Notes: generated by a model not told the origin, from the sequence alone. Numbered from the stretch's first letter, positions 1-6,781 are shown. The stretch: 10,556 nt of DNA from DASSNR01 sp036278935 (GCA_036278935.1 DASUKA010000143.1:1-10556), one strand, 5' to 3'. Numbers and translations are program-made.

Positions 1-1202
1 CGCTTGGGGATGTAGTTCGAATGGAAGTAGGCGATGTTCCCCTCGGCGTCCGCGAAGATCGTGTTGTTCGACGAGTTCGTGTGCAGCTCCATGATCTTCG
101 CGAAGGCAGCCTCGTCCTTGGCCTTGATGCGCGTGAAGTCCTGGATGAGCGCCCGCACGGGCCGCTGCATGAGGCTGATGGTCATCCACTTGTCGCCCAT
201 CTTGGCGATGACGGGCCCGTGCTGCGTGTAATACCCGGTGAATGTCTTGTGCGCCATCCCGCTGGCCGTCTTGTAGGGCACGGTGATCGTGCGCGTGGTC
301 ATGGGCAGTTCCTTGCTGCCGTACTTGTAGTAGTAGCGCGAGCCCTTCTTCGTCACCGTCTCGAGAAATTCGTCGATATTGTCCACGCCGCTGGAGGTAT
401 GCATCCACCCCGCCGTGGGGTTGAAGCCCTGGTAGATGGAGAACTGCCCCCACGTCACGGCGCCATACGCATCGAGTCCCTCATCGCTCACCATCTGCAG
501 CTCGGAGCGGAAGTAGAACGAGGTGTGCGGGTTGATCCACAACAGGGCGTGGTGGTTCAGCGTGTTCTTGGGCGCGATCGCGATCCCGTTCGACCCCGTA
601 GGCTCGGGCGGCGGGCCATCGCCCTGGTTCTGCGCGGGCGTCGGCGCAGGCGACTCTCCGTAGAATGCCGCGAGCTGGCGCAGGTTCACCCCCTGCTCGA
701 TGTCGCCGCCAATGCTCCCCTCGCTGAAGGCGAGCGCCATCCACGGCTCGAAGTGCGTGATGACCCGCGGCTTCACCTCGGGGTGCGAGTAGAGGTAGAA
801 GTTCAGCCCATCCGCGAACGCGTTCATCAACTTCTTCAACCAGTCGGGGCTTGCCGCGTACTTCGCCTTCATCGAGTCGGGGTCGATGAACAGCTTCATC
901 CGCAGGTCACGCCAGATCTGCGACGGCCCCTCGGCTTCCGCCAGCCGGCCCAGCGCGTTGATGTAGTTCGTCTCCACGCGATTGAAGTCGTCCTCCGCCT
1001 GGGCGTACTCCATGCCGAACACTGCATCGGCGTCCGTCTTTCCGTAGACGTGGGCGATGCCCCAGTCGTCGCGAATGATGGTGACGTCCTGTGCTTCGCT
1101 CTTCCAGCGCGCGACGTCGGATGCCGATTGCGCGTGGGCATCGGACGCCAGGAAAGCGAGCGATGCGGAGGTGACCGCGAGGGTGATGGCGAGCTTCTTC
1201 AT
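1..1202 (-). CDS. Penicillin acylase family protein (Ntn hydrolase), C-terminus cut by window edge
   Basis: Reading the minus strand from an ATG at 1202 gives 400 open residues before the left edge; the family is usually about 700-850 residues, so roughly half is present. A signal peptide is visible (MKK, hydrophobic core, AHA|Q near residue 24), so the enzyme probably acts in the periplasm or is secreted. The alpha-chain hallmark DWGIAHVYG is at 46-54, followed by FGMEYAQAEDDF at 62-73. GSN at 203-205 fits the autocleavage site, with Ser204 as the N-terminal nucleophile of the beta chain. NPHTSF (224-229), a HTS segment near 268-270 and SNNTIFADAEGNIAY (378-392) match conserved beta-chain blocks; Asn380 is the likely oxyanion residue. 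The family hydrolyses amide bonds in beta-lactams, acyl-homoserine lactones or lipopeptides; the substrate here cannot be read from sequence. The Shine-Dalgarno is weak. The gene is divergent from the lipoprotein gene. Confidence 0.9.
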   Translation of the reverse strand, partial: MKKLAITLAVTSASLAFLASDAHAQSASDVARWKSEAQDVTIIRDDWGIAHVYGKTDADAVFGMEYAQAEDDFNRVETNYINALGRLAEAEGPSQIWRDLRMKLFIDPDSMKAKYAASPDWLKKLMNAFADGLNFYLYSHPEVKPRVITHFEPWMALAFSEGSIGGDIEQGVNLRQLAAFYGESPAPTPAQNQGDGPPPEPTGSNGIAIAPKNTLNHHALLWINPHTSFYFRSELQMVSDEGLDAYGAVTWGQFSIYQGFNPTAGWMHTSSGVDNIDEFLETVTKKGSRYYYKYGSKELPMTTRTITVPYKTASGMAHKTFTGYYTQHGPVIAKMGDKWMTISLMQRPVRALIQDFTRIKAKDEAAFAKIMELHTNSSNNTIFADAEGNIAYFHSNYIPK

Positions 1203-1291
1203 GAGGGACTCTCGGGGGATGAACGGATGCCGGACGTCAACGCGATGCCGCAGGCTAACTTGCGCACAAACACCACCGGGCGTCCAGTCTC

Positions 1292-1307
1292 AGCGGCTCG
1301 CGCCGCT
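1292..1307. other. Small perfect hairpin in divergent intergenic region
   Basis: AGCGGC (1292-1297) and GCCGCT (1302-1307) form a 6-bp stem around a TCGC loop. It lies in the 262-bp space (1203-1464) between the divergent acylase and lipoprotein genes. No clear -35/-10 pair could be assigned to either gene in this space. It could be an operator, a leader hairpin or chance in GC-rich DNA. Confidence 0.25.
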
Positions 1308-1464
1308 CGTGCTGACCCCGCCTTTCACGCGCCGTTCACCCCGCGCTTCCGTACGCCCACCACGGAAACCCGAGCACTGGCCGCAATTCGATAGCCTGCC
1401 CCGCCCATGGCCGAATATCATGCACCCGAGATGTCTGTGTCATCCTCAGTCACGGGGTTTTGCC

Positions 1465-2454
1465 ATGCACAGTGTTCGACGTACGACTTCGGTGTCAATC
1501 GCGATCCTGGCCGTCGCCTTCGCGCTCGCGGCGTGTGCCGGCGATAGCGCCACCTCGCCCGCCCCTGGTGGCGTGCTGGCCTCAAAGGGCTCCGATGGCG
1601 GTGGTGGCAGCGGCGGTGGGAGTGGCGGCGGGTCCGGCGGCGGGGATGGGGGCGGCGGAGGCGGTGGCGGCGTTCTCCCGCCAACGGTCCTTACTGGCCC
1701 GGTCTATCTGCGCGAATCGTTCGGCCTCTTCCCACTCGGCTCCAACTCGCCCGTGCGCTTCGACGCCGAAGGAGATACCGTCCCGGTGGGTCTCAATAGG
1801 AGCATCAATGGCTTTCGCGCGGAGTGGCCCAATACCGGTTCCGAGGTCTGGATGACGCCGGACGCCAGCCACGCGCCCTCATGGGCATTCGCCTCTACGT
1901 CCTTGATCGATCCGGACGAATCGTCCTCGACCTACGAGCTGGCCGGCTCCAATGGCGTGCTGGCAAGCAACACCGACCCAACCGACCCATCCAACAACGA
2001 CGCGCTGCTCCCCTTTCTGCAGCCGCCGGATGCGGCAACAGCAGCGATTACCGTGCTTACCATGACTGGCGGCTTTACGACAGCGGTCGGCTTCACTACT
2101 GCCGCGGATACTCTCGCCGGCGACTTCGAAGCGGCCGGCGCAGCGTGGTTAGTCCTCAGAATGCCCCGTGTCGGCTTCCAGTTCGGGAGCGCCACCGCAA
2201 CCTGGGAGCTGCACACCAACGGCTTGAAGGGGCCGACCGTGTCGGGGACCATCCCGCTCGCCGTGTTCGCCAGCGGAGCGGTCGTCCAGCCCACGCACCG
2301 CATCGCGGTCAGCTACGATCCCGCCACCGGCACCGTGGTCGGATCGGTAGACGGCACTCCGACACCCGAGCTCCACTTTTCGGTCAGCGGCGTGAAGTAC
2401 GTCGGATTTGAAGGGAACGGTACAGTCAACGACTTCCGGGTCGAGCAGCCCTAG
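1465..2454 (+). CDS. Gly-rich-linker lipoprotein with predicted beta-sandwich domain
   Basis: A 329-residue protein. I chose the ATG at 1465 because it gives a textbook lipoprotein signal: RR near the start, a hydrophobic core and lipobox LAAC with Cys24. Upstream in-frame ATGs (for example 1420) would add a non-signal leader. After the lipidated Cys comes a short Ser/Pro stretch, then a Gly/Ser/Asp linker (residues about 42-69), then about 255 residues rich in beta-strand, Thr, Ser and Gly. The C-terminal pattern, with SYDPATGTVVGSVDG near 290-304, VGFEGNG and the final NDFRV, resembles LamG/concanavalin-type jelly-roll proteins; that is inference, not a family match. Expected location is the periplasmic face of a membrane, with the domain held away by the linker. 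It has no recognised catalytic motif. It converges with the carbonic anhydrase gene. Confidence 0.8.
   Translation: MHSVRRTTSVSIAILAVAFALAACAGDSATSPAPGGVLASKGSDGGGGSGGGSGGGSGGGDGGGGGGGGVLPPTVLTGPVYLRESFGLFPLGSNSPVRFDAEGDTVPVGLNRSINGFRAEWPNTGSEVWMTPDASHAPSWAFASTSLIDPDESSSTYELAGSNGVLASNTDPTDPSNNDALLPFLQPPDAATAAITVLTMTGGFTTAVGFTTAADTLAGDFEAAGAAWLVLRMPRVGFQFGSATATWELHTNGLKGPTVSGTIPLAVFASGAVVQPTHRIAVSYDPATGTVVGSVDGTPTPELHFSVSGVKYVGFEGNGTVNDFRVEQP
1597..1671 (+). repeat. GGN-rich simple repeat encoding Gly linker
   Basis: Twenty-five codons in which all but four encode Gly; the rest are three Ser and one Asp. It encodes a flexible linker between lipobox and folded domain. Codons vary between GGC, GGT, GGG and GGA, so the tract is not a pure microsatellite, but it may still vary in length between strains. 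Confidence 0.85.
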
Positions 2455-2474
2455 GCCGCTTCAAACCGGTTGGT

Positions 2475-2525
2475 GATCGAGTCGTGCATCGCGCCCTGCC
2501 CGCACGCGTGATGCGCGACCCGATC
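2475..2525. terminator. Candidate bidirectional terminator (imperfect inverted repeat)
   Basis: Two 19-base arms, 2475-2493 and 2507-2525, are complementary at 16 of 19 positions around a 13-base loop. Two of the three mismatches become G-U pairs in plus-strand RNA and one in minus-strand RNA. The repeat fills most of the 85-bp gap between the convergent ends of the lipoprotein gene (stop at 2454) and the carbonic anhydrase gene (stop at 2540), the usual place for a shared terminator. Neither side has a proper T-tract; on the minus side there is only a TTT. Confidence 0.5.
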
Positions 2526-2539
2526 CCATTATCCCCTCG

Positions 2540-3205
2540 CTACTTCCCCGCCGCATCGGAGCGCGCCGCATGGGAGCAGTCGACCCGGTCGCTCCTCCCC
2601 TCCGGCTCTCCTGTGACGCACACGCCGAGGTCGCGCAGCAGCCCATCCTCCAGACCGTAGATCCAGCCGTGCACCTCCACGGTCTGGCCACGCGCCCACG
2701 CGCCCCGCACGATCTCCGTGCGGCCGACACTCGTCACCTGCTCGATGACGTTCAACTCGCATAAGCGCCGGTGCCTCTCTGCCTCCGTACCAAGCGCCGC
2801 GAGCTCCTCGCGATGCGCCGCAGCCACGTCGCGCACGGGGCGCAGCCAGTCGTCGAGCGGGCCCGAGCTGTCGCGCCGCAACGCGGCGAGTGCTCCACCG
2901 CACCCGTAATGTCCGCACACGATGATGTGCGCAACACGAAGCACATCCACCGCGTACTGGATAACCGCCAGCGCGTTCGGATCGTCGTGGCGCACCACGT
3001 TGGCGATGTTCCGGTGGATGAACATCGCGCCGAGGCCGAGCCCCATGGCCTGGCTGCCGGGCACCCGGCTGTCGGCGCATGTGATCCAGAGATACGGCGG
3101 CGCCTGCCCCTGTGATAAGCCCTTGAAGATCCCGGGGTGGCGCCGCTCCATCTCAGCCGCCCACGCGCGGTTGTTCTCGAAGAGCCGGGTTGGATCAGCC
3201 GTCAC
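2540..3205 (-). CDS. Beta-class carbonic anhydrase
   Basis: A 221-residue enzyme catalysing reversible hydration of CO2 to bicarbonate in the cytoplasm. The zinc site of beta-carbonic anhydrases is complete: Cys43, with the Asp45/Arg47 dyad in CADSRV, and His99 and Cys102 in GHYGCGG. The FIHRNIANVV block (62-71) and the VIQYAV helix (81-86) are also typical. The spacing matches E. coli-type Can/CynT enzymes (Cys42, Asp44, His98, Cys101). Length is normal, with a charged non-conserved tail after about residue 205. The start is GTG at 3205; its GTGA overlaps the TGA stop of the upstream TerB-like gene, so the two are probably translated in a coupled way and no separate Shine-Dalgarno is obvious. 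Physiological roles could include pH control or bicarbonate supply; which one applies here is not visible. Confidence 0.95.
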   Translation of the reverse strand: MTADPTRLFENNRAWAAEMERRHPGIFKGLSQGQAPPYLWITCADSRVPGSQAMGLGLGAMFIHRNIANVVRHDDPNALAVIQYAVDVLRVAHIIVCGHYGCGGALAALRRDSSGPLDDWLRPVRDVAAAHREELAALGTEAERHRRLCELNVIEQVTSVGRTEIVRGAWARGQTVEVHGWIYGLEDGLLRDLGVCVTGEPEGRSDRVDCSHAARSDAAGK

Positions 3206-3669
3206 GCCGACCCGTCGGCGGCCGCCTTCTTGGCGGTGGAGAGGTACACCGGCTCCAGGTCCAGCAGGTTGGCGATTTTCCGCGTGAGGTAGTGCTCGTG
3301 CTCCGCAATCTTCCCGTCAGCCAGTACCAGCCCCCACATGACTTCCGCGAGCACCATCTTCTGTCCCAGGTCGTAGCTCTCTTTGAGCACCGACGTGAAC
3401 CGGTACTGGTCCACGGCCCCGCGCCGCTCCTCCTCCGCGAGCTCCAGGAGCTTGCGCCCGTCCTCGGGCGAGAGCCCGAAGTGCCGGCCGAGGGCGTTCT
3501 CCAGGTGCACCCGCTCGGCGGGCGAGAACTCGCCGTCGGCGTGCGCGACCTCCAGCAGCAGCGCGCACGCGGCCAGGTGAACCGGGTCCACCCCCGGCCG
3601 CGCGCCAGGCGCGGCGGCGGGGGCTTCCGCCCTGGAGCCGAAGAGATGCCTGATGGTGTCCAGTAACAT
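3202..3669 (-). CDS. TerB-like (tellurite resistance TerB family) protein
   Basis: A 155-residue cytoplasmic all-helical protein. After a short N-terminal helix and an Ala/Pro-rich linker (about 12-27), a TerB-like domain spans about 28-150. It has the two internal acidic motifs expected of this fold: AHADGEFSPAE (42-52) and LADGKIAEHE (116-125), with Asp45/Glu47/Glu52 and Asp118/Glu123/Glu125 as candidate metal ligands. TerB-family proteins are linked to tellurite resistance and metal sensing, but many stand-alone homologues have no known function, so no ter symbol is assigned. No other ter gene is seen nearby. The stop codon overlaps the carbonic anhydrase start by 4 bases. No clear Shine-Dalgarno precedes the ATG at 3669, which lies 31 bases after the stop of the jelly-roll gene, so it may be read from the same transcript. 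Confidence 0.85.
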   Translation of the reverse strand: MLLDTIRHLFGSRAEAPAAAPGARPGVDPVHLAACALLLEVAHADGEFSPAERVHLENALGRHFGLSPEDGRKLLELAEEERRGAVDQYRFTSVLKESYDLGQKMVLAEVMWGLVLADGKIAEHEHYLTRKIANLLDLEPVYLSTAKKAAADGSA

Positions 3670-3700
3670 GCCGGTTAGCGCGTGGAACGGCGGCCGCCCG

Positions 3701-4405
3701 TCAGGGCTTGGTCACCTTGAGGCCCGTGACGATGCCTTCCGTGTTGTGCGCGAAGCGAATGCCGTACACACCATCCGTGGACGACAGCTTCCCGTCGGTC
3801 ACGAGATCGGCCTTGTTGTACGTGGCCACGACCGTGCCGTTGACGGCGCAGTCCACCTTGTCCCCCTTCACCGACATGGCGATCTTCTGAGTGACCGGCT
3901 TCCCTTTGGCCGCGGCCTTGTGCACCGCCGGATTCGACTCCCCTTCACGCCCGTTCATCTGGAACGGCTGGGGGCCGAAGCCGCGCACGATGAATCGGCC
4001 ATCGCCGTATGCGGCGCAGTAGAGATAGCTCTGCTGATCCGTGCCCATCTTGTTCCCAGCGATGACGATGCCGTACGGGTGCGGATGACTGTTCAGGTTC
4101 ATGAATTGCGGCTCGGTGAACGTGGCTTCGACCGTATAGTCGCCGCTGGCCGTATTGGCCGGATTCCAGTACGTCGTCGCGGGACCCGTGGTGACGTGGA
4201 AGCTGTTGCCCTCCTTCACGAACTTGGCGTCCTTGATGCTCTGACCGTGCCGGGCAGCCCGCGCATCGATCTTCCCGTTCCAGCCGGGCGCGGAGATGCC
4301 TCCGCCGGCAACACTGCGCGAAACGTCCTGGGCCTGTACGACATTCACTGTACTGACGAGCAGGGCCGCGGTGGCCGCGAGCGCGGATGCTTTGATCAGA
4401 CGCAT
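3701..4405 (-). CDS. Secreted protein with LamG/DUF1080-like jelly-roll domain
   Basis: A 234-residue protein. The ATG at 4405 is chosen because GGAGGA (4412-4417) sits 6 bases upstream and because translation from it begins with a clear signal peptide (MRLIK, Ala/Leu/Val core, cleavage near VQA|Q at 25). The mature part resembles secreted concanavalin-like domains: YTVEATFTEPQ (about 90-100), then YGIVIAGNKM, a YLYCAAYGDGRFIVRGFG strand pair, DKVDCAVNGTVVATYN, and a closing GVYGIRFAHNTEGIVTGLKV. Such domains often bind or cleave sugars, but no catalytic residues can be identified here. Two Cys residues fall in neighbouring strands and could form a disulfide. Expected location is the periplasm or outside the cell. 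It is the possible first gene of a unit with the TerB-like and carbonic anhydrase genes, and is divergent from the MATE gene. Confidence 0.8.
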   Translation of the reverse strand: MRLIKASALAATAALLVSTVNVVQAQDVSRSVAGGGISAPGWNGKIDARAARHGQSIKDAKFVKEGNSFHVTTGPATTYWNPANTASGDYTVEATFTEPQFMNLNSHPHPYGIVIAGNKMGTDQQSYLYCAAYGDGRFIVRGFGPQPFQMNGREGESNPAVHKAAAKGKPVTQKIAMSVKGDKVDCAVNGTVVATYNKADLVTDGKLSSTDGVYGIRFAHNTEGIVTGLKVTKP

Positions 4406-4411
4406 GATGTA

Positions 4412-4417
4412 TCCTCC
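4412..4417 (-). promoter_or_regulatory. Shine-Dalgarno of jelly-roll gene
   Basis: GGAGGA on the minus strand with a 6-base spacer to the ATG at 4405. It fixes this start in preference to the 54-residue upstream extension. It also occupies most of the 14-base gap before the first possible start of the divergent MATE gene. Confidence 0.8.
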
Positions 4418-4419
4418 GG

Positions 4420-5973
4420 ATGAACATGGGCCGTGGTGACATGATAACAGGCTCGCGCGGCATCCCGCCAGCCGAAGGCGAAGCCATCGCGACCGGTGAT
4501 GCGTCGCTCGGCCAGCCAACCGTATCGTCTGCGCCGCCCCCGTCCCCGCCGCCTTCGCCTCCGCCACCGCAGCGCCGTCGCTACGACCGATCGCTCATCG
4601 AGGGGCCGCTCCCCGCGGCCGTGTGGAAGCTCGCCTGGCCCACGATGCTCGCGAACGTCATTGGCGGCGCGCAGGGGATTGTCGACCAGGTGCTGGTGGG
4701 CCACATGGTGGGCTTCACCGGGAACGCGGCCATCGGCGTCTCGTCCCAGATCTTCCTGGTCGTCATCATCTTCCTCATGTCGCTCTTCACGGGGATGAGC
4801 GTGCTCGTGTCGCGCTTTGCCGGCGCGGGCGACGAAGACAAGGTCAACCGCGCCGTCTACCAGGCCTTCCTGACCACGGTGGGGATCTGGTTCCTCGTGC
4901 TGGCGCCCGCCGGGTACTTCCTCGCGCCCTCGCTGCTCCGCCTGGTGAATGCCGCGCCCGAGGTGCAGGTGGAGGCGCTGCCGTATCTGCGGATCATGTT
5001 CGTCTTCGGCTGGGGCATGATGATCTACTTCATGCTCGCCGGCGCGCTGCGTTCCGCCGGCGATGCACGCACGCCCATGGTCCTGGGAATCGCGCTCACG
5101 CTGCTCAACATCGCGTTCAACGTGGTGCTCATCGCCGGGCTGGGCCCCGTCCCCTCCTTCGGGACGGCGGGCGCCGCCATGGGGACGTCCACCGCCACAG
5201 GGCTGCTGGCCATCTACGCACTGGTCAAGCTGTGGCGGGGTGACTGGGTCGTGCAGTTCCCGCGCGTGCGAAGGATGCTCCGTCCCGACTGGGGGATCAT
5301 CCGGGCGCTCTTCCGCTTCGGGCTCCCCAGCGGCGTGCAGGGGATCGCGATGAACGTCGCCGGCGTGATTCTGCTGGCGTTCATCGGATCGCTGGCGCAG
5401 AGCGCCGCCGCGCAGGCGGCGTACTCGGTGTCGTACGGCCAACTCTTCTCGCTCATCACCTGGACATCGCAGGGGCTCATGGGTGCCGTGGCCGCCGTGG
5501 CGGGGCAGAGTCTGGGCGCGCACAAGGCCGACCGCGCCGAGCAGTCGGCACATGTGGCGGCACGCGTCGCCGTGGCCGGCGCGGCATTCTTCGGGCTCTT
5601 CTTTTTCTTCTTTCCGCGCGCCCTGCTCGCCGTGTTCGGCATGAATCAGCCGGCCGTCGTCGAGATCGGGACGCAACTCCTCCGCGTGCTCAGCTTCTCC
5701 GGTCTGTTCATTGCCGTCGCGCTCACCTACACCGGCGGGCTGCAGGGGACCGGAGACACCAAAAGCCCGCTGTACATCTCGATCGTCTCGCAGATCGTCG
5801 TGCCGCTGGGCATCTGCTTCGTGATCCAGCAGACCGGCACGCTGCACCCGCTCGAGATCTGGATCGCGATCCTCATTGGCCACGTCACGCGCTGCCTGCT
5901 CAGCGTGCTGCGCTTCAATCAGGGAAAGTGGCGTGACATCGCGGTGGACATCGGAGCGCGAACGGGCGGGTGA
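4420..5973 (+). CDS. MATE family multidrug/metabolite exporter
   Basis: A 517-residue inner-membrane antiporter that exports drugs or metabolites using an H+ or Na+ gradient. About twelve hydrophobic segments follow a polar N-terminus. Two homologous halves are visible: the loop AGALRSAGDARTPM (207-220) in the first half and GGLQGTGDTKSPL (439-451) in the second are the repeated MATE signature. LAWPTMLANVIGGAQGIVDQ (71-90) is the first helix region, and GLPSGVQ (301-307) opens the second half. The substrate is unknown. The first about 60 residues, with a Pro/Ser run at 39-50 and then RRR, are unusual for the family. Possible starts are ATG at 4420, 4426 or 4441; none has a convincing Shine-Dalgarno, and no later ATG precedes the first membrane helix. 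The first start lies 14 bases from the divergent jelly-roll gene. The gene converges on the outer-membrane gene. Confidence 0.93.
   Translation: MNMGRGDMITGSRGIPPAEGEAIATGDASLGQPTVSSAPPPSPPPSPPPPQRRRYDRSLIEGPLPAAVWKLAWPTMLANVIGGAQGIVDQVLVGHMVGFTGNAAIGVSSQIFLVVIIFLMSLFTGMSVLVSRFAGAGDEDKVNRAVYQAFLTTVGIWFLVLAPAGYFLAPSLLRLVNAAPEVQVEALPYLRIMFVFGWGMMIYFMLAGALRSAGDARTPMVLGIALTLLNIAFNVVLIAGLGPVPSFGTAGAAMGTSTATGLLAIYALVKLWRGDWVVQFPRVRRMLRPDWGIIRALFRFGLPSGVQGIAMNVAGVILLAFIGSLAQSAAAQAAYSVSYGQLFSLITWTSQGLMGAVAAVAGQSLGAHKADRAEQSAHVAARVAVAGAAFFGLFFFFFPRALLAVFGMNQPAVVEIGTQLLRVLSFSGLFIAVALTYTGGLQGTGDTKSPLYISIVSQIVVPLGICFVIQQTGTLHPLEIWIAILIGHVTRCLLSVLRFNQGKWRDIAVDIGARTGG
4534..4569 (+). repeat. CCN-rich tract encoding poly-Pro
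   Basis: Twelve codons that encode Pro at every position except two Ser, in the N-terminal extension of the MATE protein, followed by QRRR. Low-complexity DNA that may vary in length. The poly-Pro could slow translation where no EF-P is available. Confidence 0.8.
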
Positions 5974-5996
5974 TGATATGAGGCCCGCCCGCGCTC
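5954..5996 (+). terminator. Candidate terminator hairpin overlapping the MATE stop codon
   Basis: GAGCGC (5954-5959) and GGGCGGG (5964-5970) pair with CCCGCCC (5984-5990) and GCGCTC (5991-5996). This gives a 13-bp GC stem with a 4-base bulge (5960-5963) and a 13-base loop that contains the MATE TGA stop. It lies at the convergent end of the MATE and outer-membrane genes. No T-tract follows, so strength is uncertain; it could act from either side or protect the transcript end. Confidence 0.5.
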
Positions 5997-6043
5997 CTGC
6001 GACAGCGTCAGTGCGGTGCATCGTCGCTGGGTCCCACCCGCGT

Positions 6044-6778
6044 TCAGCGTACGCCGGACCAGGTGATCCCCGCGCCGAACACGGTGCGTCCGCCGTCGAT
6101 GAAGACCTTCTGGATGCCCACGTTGACACCGAGCCCGGACTTTCCATTCATCACGCCCAAGCCGCCGCCCAGCATGAGGCGCGTGCCGGACTCCGAGTCC
6201 CCACCGCCGCTCAGGCGACCCCACCCGAACGCGGGCGTGATGAACGGAACCAGCTGTACACCGCCGGCTCGTCCCACGGCCACGGATATGGGCAAGCCGA
6301 CCGACGCCGAGAGCGCCGTAGCATCTGCCGGCTTGCCGAACCCCAGCCGACCGGCGAGTCCCACGTTCAGTAGTGCGTTCGGCGTGCTCGACCGCAGGAG
6401 ACTGCCTTCTACTGCGGCGCTCGCCACGAACTCGGGGTCGCATCCCTCACCGCTGCACGACGGAAGGAAGAAGCCGCCCTGGATGGCGACATCCGCGTGT
6501 CCCTGAGCGAAGGGGAGCGACACGCCGCCGACGAGGTCATCGAAGTGGTCGTCATCATCGGCAATGCGTCCATACTGCACGTCGACGCCGGTGCCCGTGC
6601 GCGGCTCGGCGAGCATCCATTGACGGGCCACGGGGACCACGCCGGCGGTGGGTGTGTTGACGAGCGCCAGATAACCAACCACGCCGCTGAAATCGAAGCC
6701 CTGCCCCGCTGCGCGCGAGATGGGCGCAACCAACACGCCGGCCGACAGCGCCATGAGCAGGGGTGTGAATGCCCGCAT
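6044..6778 (-). CDS. Predicted outer-membrane beta-barrel protein
   Basis: A 244-residue protein with a signal peptide (MRAFTPLLMALS core, cleavage around RAA|G or AAG|Q at 23-26). The start at 6778 is set by a strong GGGAGGA 3 bases upstream; a 23-residue upstream extension without signal character was rejected. The mature part alternates polar and hydrophobic residues with many Gly: VGGVSLPFAQG, DVAIQGGFFLP, LNVGLAGRLGFG, SASVGLPISVAVG, LVPFITPAFGWGRL, RLMLGGGLGVM, GLGVNVGIQKVF, VFGAGITWSGV. This is the pattern of an 8- to 10-stranded barrel. Cys108 and Cys113 in CSGEGC probably form a loop disulfide, and DDDD at 74-77 marks an acidic loop. It belongs to no porin family that I recognise. 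Transport, adhesion or structural roles cannot be told apart. Confidence 0.75.
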   Translation of the reverse strand: MRAFTPLLMALSAGVLVAPISRAAGQGFDFSGVVGYLALVNTPTAGVVPVARQWMLAEPRTGTGVDVQYGRIADDDDHFDDLVGGVSLPFAQGHADVAIQGGFFLPSCSGEGCDPEFVASAAVEGSLLRSSTPNALLNVGLAGRLGFGKPADATALSASVGLPISVAVGRAGGVQLVPFITPAFGWGRLSGGGDSESGTRLMLGGGLGVMNGKSGLGVNVGIQKVFIDGGRTVFGAGITWSGVR

Positions 6779-6781
6779 GTG

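Noticed and set aside
21..1394. 457-residue plus-strand open frame
   Set aside because: It is antisense to the penicillin acylase gene, which has a signal peptide and conserved motifs. The plus frame is Arg/His/Val-rich with no domain.
1057..1464. 136-residue upstream extension of the lipoprotein
   Set aside because: A lipobox signal must be at the N-terminus, so the internal ATG at 1465 is the start; the extension lies partly antisense to the acylase.
3202..3669. Tellurite resistance operon
   Set aside because: Only one TerB-like gene is present; no terA, terC, terD or terE neighbour is visible.
3190..4423. Plus-strand frames of 158 and 256 residues
   Set aside because: They are shadows of the TerB-like and jelly-roll genes on the minus strand.
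3701..4567. 54-residue upstream extension of the jelly-roll gene
   Set aside because: The Shine-Dalgarno at 4412-4417 and signal peptide at 4405 favour the shorter form; the extension overlaps the start of the MATE gene.
4396..6147. 583-residue minus-strand open frame
   Set aside because: It is antisense to the MATE gene. Its His/Asp/Glu/Arg-rich composition is what antisense of membrane-helix codons gives.
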